Below, one piece after another: positions 1 through 7,088 of a DNA stretch of 12,926 bases. The DNA comes from Bacillota bacterium (GTDB lineage Bacteria; Bacillota; Bacilli; Paenibacillales; NBRC-103111), in assembly GCA_023391955.1 (NCBI GenBank), contig JAEWAA010000069.1, positions 1 through 12,926 on the forward strand, in the 5' to 3' direction. Position 1 is the stretch's first letter, and each line of letters opens with the position of its first letter. A program made the translations under genes and the position numbers. The notes under the pieces were generated by a model. That model did not search any database. It had not been told where the DNA came from and was given only the letters and a program-made list of their open reading frames with translations.

Positions 1-383
1 CCGCCGCAGACAGTCCGGATAGCCGCAGCAATTTCAGCGGAGCCGGACTCCTTCAGCATGTAGCCGTCCGCACCGTTGCGCAGGCCCCCGAACAGATAGG
101 CCTCCTCGTCAAAGGTGGTGAGAATCAGGACTTTAACCCTCGGGTAAAGCTGCTTGACCTGCCGGGTCGCTTCAATGCCGTCCATCCCCGGCATCTGCAC
201 ATCCATCAGCAGCACATCAGGCATCATCTGGGAAACAGTACCACCAAGCTCCTCCAACCGCTCCAAAAGCTCTGCCCCGTCCGCCGCCTCGCCCACCAGC
301 ATCATATCCTCATGCAGGCTGAGGAGCATCTTCAGTCCCTCGCGGACAATTTCCTGATCGTCGACAATCAGTACGCGGATCAT
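1..383 (-). CDS. NarL/LuxR-family response regulator, receiver domain (3' end cut by window)
   Basis: Partial gene; 127 N-terminal residues are visible. It reads MIRVLIVDDQEIVREGLKML and carries a complete receiver domain: acidic pocket D8/D9, phosphoacceptor D61 in LLMDVQMPGMDG, the switch Thr in LILTTFDE, and the conserved Lys in GYMLKES. The last two features, with the HisKA_3 kinase upstream, mark it as a NarL/FixJ-type regulator. The DNA-binding helix-turn-helix should lie beyond base 1. ATG at 383 starts one base after the kinase stop (TGA at 387-385), with an AAAGGGGGGAA-type binding site inside the kinase's last codons, so the two are translationally coupled. The phosphoacceptor is at residue 61 rather than the usual 53-56; the extra residues (around EELGGTVSQMM) sit between helix 2 and strand 3. 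The likely target is the divergent ABC operon starting at 1733, by analogy with LnrK and LnrLMN. Receiver identity is firm; the target is inferred. Confidence 0.93.
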   Translation of the reverse strand, partial: MIRVLIVDDQEIVREGLKMLLSLHEDMMLVGEAADGAELLERLEELGGTVSQMMPDVLLMDVQMPGMDGIEATRQVKQLYPRVKVLILTTFDEEAYLFGGLRNGADGYMLKESGSAEIAAAIRTVCG

Positions 384-384
384 C

Positions 385-1560
385 TCATCGTTCCCCCCTT
401 TTTGCCGGAAGGCGCATATTTACCTCGAAGCCCTTCTCCATGCCCCGGATGCCAATCCGGCCTCCAAGTGATGCAGCCCGTTCGCGAATACCTCTTAATC
501 CGTCGCCATCTTCCACAATGCCTGGTTCCTCTACCCGGCCGTTGTTGCGGATGTGAATCGCCCACTCCTCCGCCTCCAAGCTGATGCTTACTGCAAACTC
601 TGTTGCGGCTCCATGGCGGACGCCATTTGCAACAGCTTCCCGCACAGTGTTGAACACACATTCCTTAATCCGGGTGTCCTCTGCTTCCATTGCTTCATTC
701 AATGTCAGCTCAAAGACAATACCCCCACGGCTGCCGCTGCCGTAATCACCAAACAACAGGCCCAGCCGTCTGGCGAAGGTCCCACCGGGAGCTTCCTCCG
801 GCTCCGGCCGCAGACGCTCCACCGCCTTGCGCAGGTGCACAAGGCCGGAGCCCGTAAGCGTCCGGGCCTTGGCAATCACCTCAGCGGAGCGGGCCGGGTC
901 CCGCAGCACCATCTGCCCGGCGTACTCCAGATTCATATTGAGTGCTACCAGGGTATGGCCGATGGAATCATGCAGCTCCTGGGCGATCCGGTTCCGCTCC
1001 CGGGAGACCGCCAATTCCTCGGCGGCGGAGGCATACGCCTTCAGACGGAGATTGGCATCCTCCAGTTCAGCGTTCAGCTGTTCGGTTTTGCGCTTCTCCT
1101 CAATGATGTTATGGAACAGGTACCCGATGATTCCGGAAACCGCATAGTTACCGGCCAAGGAGCCCCAGCTTTCCCGGCCCGGCCAGATCAGCCACGGCAA
1201 AGCATAAGCGGTGGCGTGGAACAGCAGCAGCCCCACAGGCCAGCCGGGATACAGAATCATAAGCTCAATCAACAAAAGCAGTGTATAAAGCGTGATATCG
1301 CCGGAAGGCGCCAGGCACCCGAGAGCTCCGGCGAGAATGAGGCCGGCGGCGGTTGTAGCTGCGGACCACCTGGCGGGTGAGAGAAGGCGGGAGAATTTAA
1401 TCAGCTCATTTCCTATGGTTAACAGACACAGGATAATAGGCAGCACAAACCCGGCCGGCAAAGCTCCGCGCGGCCGTACCAGCGCATAAAGCACGGACAA
1501 AAGCGCAAGCAGCTTAAAGGCCAGCAGAACAGACATCCGGCGGTTCTGTATCGATATCAT
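385..1560 (-). CDS. Membrane sensor histidine kinase, HisKA_3 / NarL-type
   Basis: About 391 residues. Residues 10-150 are hydrophobic and form five or six membrane helices with almost no extracytoplasmic domain, so the signal is probably sensed in or at the membrane. A linker coiled coil (about 152-185) leads to the HisKA_3 dimerisation box RNRIAQELHDSIGHTL, with the phosphorylated His near residue 197. A HATPase_c domain follows (N-box NTVREAVANGVRHG, G-box DGDGLRGIRERA). ATG at 1560 is preferred because GGGGATGA lies 4 nt upstream. An in-frame ATG at 1578 would add six residues, but its only purine run (AATAGGG) touches the start codon. The gene is cotranscribed with the regulator downstream and divergent from an ABC exporter operon. 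That organisation resembles LnrJ (YfiJ) of Bacillus, which senses linearmycins and similar lipid-active antibiotics. The ligand here is not known. Confidence 0.93.
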   Translation of the reverse strand: MISIQNRRMSVLLAFKLLALLSVLYALVRPRGALPAGFVLPIILCLLTIGNELIKFSRLLSPARWSAATTAAGLILAGALGCLAPSGDITLYTLLLLIELMILYPGWPVGLLLFHATAYALPWLIWPGRESWGSLAGNYAVSGIIGYLFHNIIEEKRKTEQLNAELEDANLRLKAYASAAEELAVSRERNRIAQELHDSIGHTLVALNMNLEYAGQMVLRDPARSAEVIAKARTLTGSGLVHLRKAVERLRPEPEEAPGGTFARRLGLLFGDYGSGSRGGIVFELTLNEAMEAEDTRIKECVFNTVREAVANGVRHGAATEFAVSISLEAEEWAIHIRNNGRVEEPGIVEDGDGLRGIRERAASLGGRIGIRGMEKGFEVNMRLPAKRGER

Positions 1561-1626
1561 CGTGTCATCCCCATTCATCCCTATTAGGCTATCTTACCAT
1601 AGTCTCTCCCGGCTCCCTAGATGAGG

Positions 1627-1687
1627 AAAGTCACCGGTTAAACAGTGGCTTTGGTGAATAGGAGCTTCCCAATCCCCGGTCTATACT
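1627..1687. promoter_or_regulatory. Candidate operator and promoter of the ABC exporter operon
   Basis: In the divergent gap, AAAGTCAC (1627-1634) and GTGGCTTT (1645-1652) form an 8-bp inverted repeat with one mismatch and a 10-nt spacer. A second, perfect 5-bp pair, TCACC (1631-1635) and GGTGA (1653-1657), overlaps it. TATACT at 1682-1687 is a plausible -10 box for the plus-strand operon, but no recognisable -35 box lies 16-18 nt upstream. A dyad just upstream of a promoter lacking a -35 box is what an activator-dependent promoter would look like, and the NarL-type regulator encoded next door is the natural candidate. This is inference from pattern only. Confidence 0.35.
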
Positions 1688-1732
1688 GAAGTGGCGTTCT
1701 CATCCTACCGAAAAAAGGAGCGGGTTTCTCCC

Positions 1733-2665
1733 ATGCTTGAACTCATCGAAATTAGCAAAACCTACGGAAGCTTCACTGCCGTTGACCGCCTGTCGCTTAA
1801 GGTGGAACCTGGAGAAGCGCTGGGCTTGCTGGGTCCGAACGGAGCAGGCAAGTCCACCCTCGTCTCGATAATCGCCGGCATTCTCGCTCCATCGGCAGGC
1901 CAGGTCCGGATCGGAGGACAGGAGCTGACCCGGCACACTCGGGAGCTGAAGAGCAAAATCGGAATCGTTCCGCAGGATATCGCCCTTTATGAATCCCTCA
2001 CCGCCCGGGACAACCTGGAGTTCTTTGGCTCCCTCTATGGCTTGTCTGGATTTCTTCTGAAGGAGCGCGTCCGGGAGGCGCTGGATATCGTCAGCCTGAC
2101 CGACCGCCAAAACGAGGACGTCACTTCATTTTCCGGGGGAATGAAGCGGCGTGTGAACATTGCCGCCTCGCTTATCCATCATCCCTCCCTCCTGATTCTG
2201 GATGAGCCCACGGTGGGCATTGACCCGCAATCCCGGCATCAGATTCTGGAAACGGTGAAAAGGCTGAACCGCGAGCAGGACATCACCGTGATTTACACCA
2301 GCCATTACATGGAGGAGGTGGAGCAGCTGTGCAGCCGGATCGCCGTGGTGGATCACGGACGGCTGGCCGCAGAAGGAACGAAGCAGGCCATTCAGGCCCG
2401 GCTTGGGCTGCCGCATCTGTTGACGGTGGGGCTGGCGGAATGCGGACCGGCAGAGCGGGAGCTGGCCGCCGCCTTGCCCGACGTCCGTTCGGCGGAGCTG
2501 CGGGACGGACGGCTGGTCCTGCTGCTGGCCCCAAGCGAAACCGCTGCGCCGGATACATTGGAGGCGTTGGCGAAGAACGGTCTTAAGCCAACGCGCTTTT
2601 CCTTTGAGGAGGCGAGTCTGGAACAGATTTTCCTGAACATTACCGGCGGTGCGCCGAGAGATTAG
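1733..2665 (+). CDS. ABC exporter ATP-binding protein (LnrL/CcmA-like, ABC-2 type)
   Basis: 310 residues, the usual size for this subfamily. It powers export through the two permeases encoded next. Visible motifs: Walker A GLLGPNGAGKST, Q-loop IVPQD, signature SFSGGMKRRVN, Walker B LLILDEPTVGIDP, and H-loop YTSHYMEE. A C-terminal accessory region of about 90 residues ends FEEASLEQIFLNITGG, typical of ABC-2 drug/antibiotic export ATPases. ATG at 1733 is chosen because AAAGGAG at 1714-1720 lies 12 nt upstream. The in-frame GTG at 1691 overlaps the -10 region and lacks a binding site. The gene is first in a four-gene operon transcribed away from a NarL-type two-component pair. That matches Bacillus LnrL, part of a linearmycin and polyene efflux system, but many uncharacterised exporters share the layout, so the substrate is open. 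Confidence 0.95.
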   Translation: MLELIEISKTYGSFTAVDRLSLKVEPGEALGLLGPNGAGKSTLVSIIAGILAPSAGQVRIGGQELTRHTRELKSKIGIVPQDIALYESLTARDNLEFFGSLYGLSGFLLKERVREALDIVSLTDRQNEDVTSFSGGMKRRVNIAASLIHHPSLLILDEPTVGIDPQSRHQILETVKRLNREQDITVIYTSHYMEEVEQLCSRIAVVDHGRLAAEGTKQAIQARLGLPHLLTVGLAECGPAERELAAALPDVRSAELRDGRLVLLLAPSETAAPDTLEALAKNGLKPTRFSFEEASLEQIFLNITGGAPRD

Positions 2666-2677
2666 GAGGAATGCCCC

Positions 2678-3556
2678 ATGCATCGAATCCGGCAATTAAG
2701 ACATTTGCTTCTGCTGGATCTGCGGCTGCTTGCCCGGTCCAAAATATTTTATTACAAGCTGGTTCTGCTGCCATTAGCGTTGGTGTTTATTCTCGGCAGC
2801 TTGTTTGGGGACGGAGCCGGGCAGCAAGCGGCACCCGCAGCGCGATCCCACCCGCCTGCGTCTTTGGCAGCTGTGCTGAACGTGGAGCAGGTTGCCGTTT
2901 ATGCCGGACCGCTGAACGCGGTGCAATACGAATCCGTCGCCATGGCGGTGATGTTCTCCATCTTAACGGCCTTCGAGCTGGCCCACAGCATCGTCGACGA
3001 CCGCCTGAAGGGAACGCTGGGGCGAATCCGCTCCTCTCCTTTGCCTGCTTGGGAGTACGGCCTCGGGAAGCTGCTGGGCATGACATTGGCCGAATGTGTT
3101 CAGATGCTTGTGGTTATGACAGGGACACGGCTTTTGTTCGGTGTCCATTGGAGCCATGTGCCAGGGGTGCTGCTAGTTACCCTGGCTTACGGGCTGGCCA
3201 TCGGTGCTATGGTATTGTGCTGCGGTCTCGCCGCCAGAAGCCACAGCGCCATTTCGTCCATGTCAACGCCCATTCTCTACGGCTTCAGCTTCCTGGGAGG
3301 CAGCTTCGTCAGCAAATACGGCCTTCCCGACGGACTCCGCCGCATTCAGGAGCTGCTGCCCAACGGCAAGGCGCTGAATGCGTATCTGGCCCTGCTGCGG
3401 GGCGGGGGCCTTCGGGATATTCGCGGCGACATGCTGACGCTGGTAGCGTTGGCGCTGGCCTTTTTCACCGCTGCACTGTTCATTCTGCTAAAACAAGGAG
3501 GCCAAACCCATGCCGCTGCTGCACATAACCGCCAAGCAAATCAAGCTGATGTGTAG
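2678..3556 (+). CDS. ABC-2 type transporter permease, short form (LnrM-position)
   Basis: 292 residues with six predicted membrane helices: near residues 25-45 (FYYKLVLLPLALVFILG), 87-108, 125-150, 160-185, 190-212 and 260-282. The extracytoplasmic segment between the first two helices is only about 40 residues, against 100 or more in the neighbouring permease and in typical ABC2_membrane_3 proteins. The protein is therefore about 90 residues shorter than its partner. The conserved ABC-2 segment ERLKGTLGRIRSSPLP-like (DDRLKGTLGRIRSSPLPAW) marks the cytoplasmic coupling helix after helix 2. ATG at 2678 follows TAGGAGGA (2663-2670) at 7 nt. The 3' end overlaps the next gene by 47 bp, an arrangement that favours coupled translation of two subunits that must pair 1:1. 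Confidence 0.9.
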   Translation: MHRIRQLRHLLLLDLRLLARSKIFYYKLVLLPLALVFILGSLFGDGAGQQAAPAARSHPPASLAAVLNVEQVAVYAGPLNAVQYESVAMAVMFSILTAFELAHSIVDDRLKGTLGRIRSSPLPAWEYGLGKLLGMTLAECVQMLVVMTGTRLLFGVHWSHVPGVLLVTLAYGLAIGAMVLCCGLAARSHSAISSMSTPILYGFSFLGGSFVSKYGLPDGLRRIQELLPNGKALNAYLALLRGGGLRDIRGDMLTLVALALAFFTAALFILLKQGGQTHAAAAHNRQANQADV

Positions 3557-4646
3557 GAACCGGGCAGCGCTGCTGGCTCTGATCGCCGCCCCGCTGCTGC
3601 TGGCTTATCTGTTCTCCTATTCCGCAGCTGAACCGAAGACGGCCCTCTACACCGCAGATCTGGATGAAAGCAGCCTGTCCACAACCCTTCTGGCCCATCT
3701 GGAGCAAGACAAAACCGTCAAGGTTGTGCCTGCTGCAGAGAAGCTGATCCGCAGCCGCATGGCCGACGGTGAGCTGGCGGCCGGGCTTGTGATTGACCCT
3801 GGCTATGGAGCAGCGGCGGGCCGGGAAAACACAGGTCAGCCTGCTGATGCCAAGCCGCCACTGCGTCTGCTGGTTGGCCAAGCGGACAGAAGCATTGCCA
3901 TATTGGAGGCCGCCATAACCAAGGCCGAAGCTGCCGTGGCCGCCGGAACGCCGCCAGCAGCCCAGGATAGCGTTCAGGCCTCCGATGCCGCTGAGAAAAC
4001 TGCGGCCGGAAGGTTGGCCCTGCCCCGTCTGAACGGCTTTATGGCCATGTTCCTCTGGGCCGCCGCCTTCCTGGCCTTCCGCTCGCTGATCGATGAGCGG
4101 GAAAACCGCACCGCCCAGCGGCTTCTGGCCTCACCCCTGCCCTATTGGCAGCATATGCTCACCAAAATTGCCGCCGGACTCGGCTTTGGCCTGCTGATGA
4201 TCGGGTTGGTCTGGGGCGGTGGCCGGAGCCTGCTGCATATCGGCATTGGAGGCGGTGCAGCCGCAGAGCTGCCCCTGTGGGCCGCCTACTGGTGGGCGCT
4301 GTCAGGAATCTCCCTGGTGCTGGCACTGATAGCCCGCAGCCACCGCAGCTTTACAGTGTTCGGCTCCATCGTAACGGCCCTGGCCGGGATACTGGGGGGA
4401 GCCTTCTTTTCCATCGAAAAGGCCTCTGCCCCAGGCTGGATTTATGGGCTGTCACGGCTTATTCCCGGAACGTGGCTGACCCGCAGCCTCCATGCGGTGA
4501 ACGGCGGGGCCGCCTCCCTACAGTCCCAATGGCCTACCCTTCTTCTGCTGGCAGGCTGCGGCACACTCTGCATGCTTGCCGCCCTGCTGATTGCATCCCG
4601 CAATATGCGCTTTGACTTCCAGGCGCAGGAGAGGAGTTTATTATGA
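3510..4646 (+). CDS. ABC-2 type transporter permease, long form (LnrN-position)
   Basis: 378 residues. An N-terminal helix (about 18-38, ALLALIAAPLLLAYLFSY) is followed by an extracytoplasmic domain of roughly 120 residues, then five more helices in residues about 170-365. The cytoplasmic coupling segment reads DERENRTAQRLLASPLPYW, the ABC2_membrane_3 hallmark also seen in the partner permease. ATG at 3510 lies inside the end of the previous gene, but AAGGAGG at 3495-3501 sits 8 nt before it, so the overlap is real rather than a wrong start. The stop overlaps the start of a 57-codon gene as ATGA. Role: second half of the heterodimeric export channel with the 292-residue permease. Substrate inferred only by analogy to LnrMN. 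Confidence 0.92.
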   Translation: MPLLHITAKQIKLMCRNRAALLALIAAPLLLAYLFSYSAAEPKTALYTADLDESSLSTTLLAHLEQDKTVKVVPAAEKLIRSRMADGELAAGLVIDPGYGAAAGRENTGQPADAKPPLRLLVGQADRSIAILEAAITKAEAAVAAGTPPAAQDSVQASDAAEKTAAGRLALPRLNGFMAMFLWAAAFLAFRSLIDERENRTAQRLLASPLPYWQHMLTKIAAGLGFGLLMIGLVWGGGRSLLHIGIGGGAAAELPLWAAYWWALSGISLVLALIARSHRSFTVFGSIVTALAGILGGAFFSIEKASAPGWIYGLSRLIPGTWLTRSLHAVNGGAASLQSQWPTLLLLAGCGTLCMLAALLIASRNMRFDFQAQERSLL

Positions 4647-4816
4647 TCCTCACTCTGAGCGTAGCCGAGCTGCTGCTGGGGCTATTTATCAATATCCGAA
4701 TCGGACGCCTGGCCGTTTCCTTCTTCCGCAAGGACGGCACCTCCTCGCGGTTGCCTCTGCGGGTCCTTGGGATTTTCCTGCTGATCAACGCCGTCTCCCG
4801 GATTTTCCATATCTAA
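4643..4816 (+). CDS. Small hydrophobic protein of the ABC exporter operon (57 aa)
   Basis: An easily missed gene of 57 codons. Its ATG overlaps the stop of the upstream permease (ATGA at 4643-4646), and GGAGAGGAG at 4628-4636 gives a strong binding site 6 nt upstream. The product starts MILTLSVAELLLGLFINIRI and ends with the hydrophobic run LPLRVLGIFLLINAVSRIFHI. That gives two hydrophobic segments (residues 2-18 and 37-51) around a basic, polar loop (RKDGTSSR). The stop at 4814-4816 is 14 nt before the operon's intrinsic terminator, so the gene fits exactly between permease and terminator. I do not recognise a family. By position it may be an accessory subunit or regulator of the exporter, like other small membrane proteins that bind transporters; this is inference. 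Confidence 0.78.
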   Translation: MILTLSVAELLLGLFINIRIGRLAVSFFRKDGTSSRLPLRVLGIFLLINAVSRIFHI

Positions 4817-4830
4817 AAAACGTAATCCCC

Positions 4831-4872
4831 AAAAAACGCCCAATGCTTCAGCAAGGAAGCAGGGCGTTTTTT
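4831..4872 (+). terminator. Intrinsic terminator of the ABC exporter operon
   Basis: AAAAAACGCCC (4831-4841) pairs perfectly with GGGCGTTTTTT (4862-4872). Inside, TGCTTC (4844-4849) pairs with GAAGCA (4856-4861), leaving a six-base loop and a two-base bulge. The stem ends in a T-run on the plus strand. The matching A-run at the left could support termination on the minus strand too, though no minus gene points at it closely. Confidence 0.93.
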
Positions 4873-4969
4873 CATTTATATATATCCTTTTTAAAATCAG
4901 GAGGATATTGGAAAACCATGTCGAATAGTTCAATATTCCTATAAACATCCATCGGAGGGAAGAAGTACT

Positions 4970-5569
4970 GTGGCTGCCATGAGAATTGAAGACAACAAAG
5001 CTCTGCTTATCAAAAACATAGAGTTATCCGAAACTCTTATCCAAGAAATGCTTCGGTTAGACACAAAAGTGGATAGAATTATGAAAAAGCCGATTCGTCT
5101 CGGTTGCTTCGGCCATTTTATTATGTTGGCTATCTTATGCTTCGCGGTAATGTCGCTTATACCCCTTTTAGTGGAACGACTTTATTGGGATGGAGATTTC
5201 GAAACAGTAATCGCCATCATCTTAATCATGGTATGTTTCTCATACATGGTCATTGTTTTGGTGATCAACCGGACAGCCTTGGCAATGAAAAAGTCGGATC
5301 ATGCCAAGTTTCTGAAGGAATATCCGATGAAACGAAAGCTGCTGTTCCTGAAATTAACTGCTGAATCCGTGATCCCTGCGGCGTATTGGTCTATGGAATG
5401 TTTATATGCCATGAAGACTTATTTAAATAATAAGCGCGCAGACAATTTGAAGGAGGCCATCAACATCCTGGAGGAGGAAATGCGTCACAATGCCCGCATG
5501 TCGCAGCTTGCGGCGATTCAGGATCAATTGTCCCAGCCTCAATTTTTTGTCGGTTTTACCATCGACTGA
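4970..5569 (+). CDS. Hypothetical membrane protein with two helices and helical flanks
   Basis: 199 residues from GTG at 4970. GGAGGGA at 4954-4960 is 9 nt upstream, so the GTG is preferred over ATG at 4979. The N-terminal 40 residues are charged and helical (LIKNIELSETLIQEMLRLDTKVDRIMK), likely a short coiled coil. Two membrane helices follow (about 46-70, FIMLAILCFAVMSLIPLLV, and about 80-101, VIAIILIMVCFSYMVIVLVI), separated by a short acidic loop. The C-terminal 95 residues are cytoplasmic, rich in Lys and Glu, and end in a helix (NLKEAINILEEEMRHNARMSQLAAIQDQL). The gene stands alone after a terminator and converges with the gene ending at 5581, with only 11 bp between. It seems less GC-rich than its neighbours. 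No family recognised, no function proposed. Confidence 0.8.
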   Translation: MAAMRIEDNKALLIKNIELSETLIQEMLRLDTKVDRIMKKPIRLGCFGHFIMLAILCFAVMSLIPLLVERLYWDGDFETVIAIILIMVCFSYMVIVLVINRTALAMKKSDHAKFLKEYPMKRKLLFLKLTAESVIPAAYWSMECLYAMKTYLNNKRADNLKEAINILEEEMRHNARMSQLAAIQDQLSQPQFFVGFTID

Positions 5570-5580
5570 TGGCCGGCCGG

Positions 5581-6357
5581 CTAGGTCCGGGAAACCCTTG
5601 GTTTGATCCTCGTCCGGAACAATCCCGCCCCCAGCCCTCCAATGGCTCCAAGCAGTGCTATGCTCCAGCCGTCAAAAGTCTGCCGGGATAAATCCGGGGA
5701 GAGATACGCTCCGTGCTGATGGAGTTTGTCATCCACAAACCGGGCTAACACAAACTTCCCGTGGTTTTTGCTCCACTTCTGCTGGCGAATGGCCGCACTC
5801 AAGGGTTCATTGGCTTCAATGGTTTTGTCCAATACCGCCTCCAGGGCTTCCAGCTTCACATAATAATACTTCCCGTTGGCTGCAGCGTCAGAGGTCTCCG
5901 TGGTCTGAAACGGCCTGACATACCGCCAGCCTTTCTCATAGGTAGGATAGCTGGTATAGCCGTATCCAATTTCATGGAATGCAGAACCTTTTGTCCCCTC
6001 CGGAATAGCGGTGATGGTGGTGCCCTTGGGAATTTCCAAGGCGGCAGCTTCTCCGCCGGAGGGGATTTTTTCGTAATATTGCAAGGCCACGGGCGATGGT
6101 ATACGATGCGTCAAGGTATAAGCAGGCTCTGCGGTATTCCCGGAGAAATAGGAGGCGTATTCAGCCAGGTCCATTTGCTCCAGGGGAATGCCTTGCTGAT
6201 ACGGGCTGGCGTTGGCCGCCGGAGCGAAATCCTTGCGCAACTGATAGTTGTGATACAATGCGTCCCCTGTCCGGTACACAAAAATCCCAAGGAGAATAAG
6301 CCCCGCCACCACACCAACCCACCGAAGAAATCGTTTCGAAAAAGGCAAAATCGGCAT
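5581..6357 (-). CDS. Hypothetical membrane-anchored protein, extracytoplasmic central domain
   Basis: 258 residues. A basic N-terminus and a helix (about 10-30, LRWVGVVAGLILLGIFVY) are followed by about 190 polar residues, then a glycine-rich hydrophobic stretch near the C-terminus (WSIALLGAIGGLGAGLF) and a basic tail (RTRIKPRVSRT). This fits both ends in the cytoplasm and the middle outside. The segment LEIPKGTTITAIPEGT through GYGYTSYPTYEKGWRYVRPF has the look of a small beta-barrel (SH3-like), though weakly. ATG at 6357 follows GAGGAGG at about 5 nt. The gene is second in a two-gene unit, 24 nt after the stop of the secreted protein at 6382. Tyr and aromatic residues are frequent in the central domain. 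I do not recognise the family. Confidence 0.78.
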   Translation of the reverse strand: MPILPFSKRFLRWVGVVAGLILLGIFVYRTGDALYHNYQLRKDFAPAANASPYQQGIPLEQMDLAEYASYFSGNTAEPAYTLTHRIPSPVALQYYEKIPSGGEAAALEIPKGTTITAIPEGTKGSAFHEIGYGYTSYPTYEKGWRYVRPFQTTETSDAAANGKYYYVKLEALEAVLDKTIEANEPLSAAIRQQKWSKNHGKFVLARFVDDKLHQHGAYLSPDLSRQTFDGWSIALLGAIGGLGAGLFRTRIKPRVSRT

Positions 6358-6381
6358 TTTGTCCTCCTCTTATATCATTCT

Positions 6382-6936
6382 TTAATCCGTAACCCGTTTC
6401 AGCTCAAATTGTGTCGCCTCCAAAATCAGAATGAGCCTGTTTTCATTGATGGACATAAAGCTCACAGGTATAGCAGCCCCCGTAACGGAGTCGGATATGC
6501 CTATTAATTTGACCTCATCATTGATATCCAAGCTTGGCATATCCATTTTGGTCAGCCGGTAAAAGGCGTCTGCGTTATAGCATACGTTTTCAATTTTATA
6601 TAGCGGATTCTCCAATTCGTATTGGTAAACGTCATATTGCTGAAGCCCTTTTGAGGAGAAAAAAAGTTCATTAATCATCAGCTCATCACCAATAACCTGC
6701 TGCCCTGTCGGATATTCGGATGCATCATTGTAAGAATTGGCGAAGCCCAACAGCTTATCGACTTTCCAGGTTCCGTAGAAAAACTCCGCGGTTTCCTGAT
6801 CCCACTCCATACTTCCCGCACAATACTCGGGGGAATGCTCCTGCGCAGACGAAGCAGCAGGGGTCGGTACGGACCCAGTGTTTGAACCAGACCAATATGA
6901 AAAGGACAGGAGCAGAGCCAATATCACCTTGATCAT
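6382..6936 (-). CDS. Hypothetical secreted protein, lipocalin-sized beta-rich domain
   Basis: 184 residues. An N-terminal signal sequence (MIKVILALLLSFSYW) is followed by a Ser/Thr/Pro/Ala linker; no lipobox Cys, so it is released or held by an uncleaved anchor. The domain opens with FFYGTWKVDKLLGFAN, a GTW start like that of lipocalin/calycin barrels, continues with alternating hydrophobic strands, and closes LILILEATQFELKRV. Two Cys (CAGS near the linker, and VCYNADAF) could form an exported disulfide. ATG at 6936 follows AGAGGAGG at about 6 nt. The gene is first in a minus-strand pair with the membrane-anchored protein 24 nt downstream, suggesting a shared envelope role. The lipocalin comparison rests on motif position and length only. 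Confidence 0.78.
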   Translation of the reverse strand: MIKVILALLLSFSYWSGSNTGSVPTPAASSAQEHSPEYCAGSMEWDQETAEFFYGTWKVDKLLGFANSYNDASEYPTGQQVIGDELMINELFFSSKGLQQYDVYQYELENPLYKIENVCYNADAFYRLTKMDMPSLDINDEVKLIGISDSVTGAAIPVSFMSINENRLILILEATQFELKRVTD

Positions 6937-6957
6937 CTTACCCTCCTCTGATAACGG

Positions 6958-6999
6958 ACATAAATTTCCAACATAAATCAGACGTTTTTTCCTTTATGT
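6958..6999. promoter_or_regulatory. Repeated ACATAAA boxes in a divergent intergenic region
   Basis: ACATAAAT occurs at 6958-6965 and 6971-6978 (13-bp register), and TTTATGT at 6993-6999 is the inverted copy of ACATAAA. The group lies between the start of the minus-strand secreted-protein gene (6936) and the promoter of the plus-strand gene. It could be a shared operator. AT-rich background could also give this by chance, so confidence is low. Confidence 0.25.
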
Positions 7000-7020
7000 A
7001 AGTTGCAGCTTTTTTGTATA

Positions 7021-7051
7021 TTGACCCGGCAGCGGACGGCGTGGCTATAAT
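7021..7051 (+). promoter_or_regulatory. Sigma-A-like promoter for the 566-aa protein
   Basis: TTGACC at 7021-7026 matches the -35 consensus in five of six bases, and TATAAT at 7046-7051 is a perfect -10. The 19-nt spacer is slightly long. Transcription would start near 7058, leaving a leader of about 30 nt before the start codon at 7089. Confidence 0.7.
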
Positions 7052-7088
7052 GGGCACAGATTTGATTCTATCGTAAGGGGTGCTCCCA

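Noticed and set aside
553..1380. 276-codon plus-strand open frame opposite the NarL-type kinase
   Set aside because: It is antisense to a kinase with all catalytic motifs, and its product has no recognisable domain.
2671..3528. 286-codon open frame overlapping the first permease in another frame
   Set aside because: It starts directly on the ribosome binding site, has an Arg/Ala-rich low-complexity product, and the permease frame has proper helices and ABC-2 motifs.
4918..4944. Eight-codon leader peptide (MSNSSIFL) before the two-helix membrane protein
   Set aside because: AGGAGG lies 13 nt before its ATG, but the spacing is long, there is no regulatory residue pattern and no attenuator-like hairpin follows.
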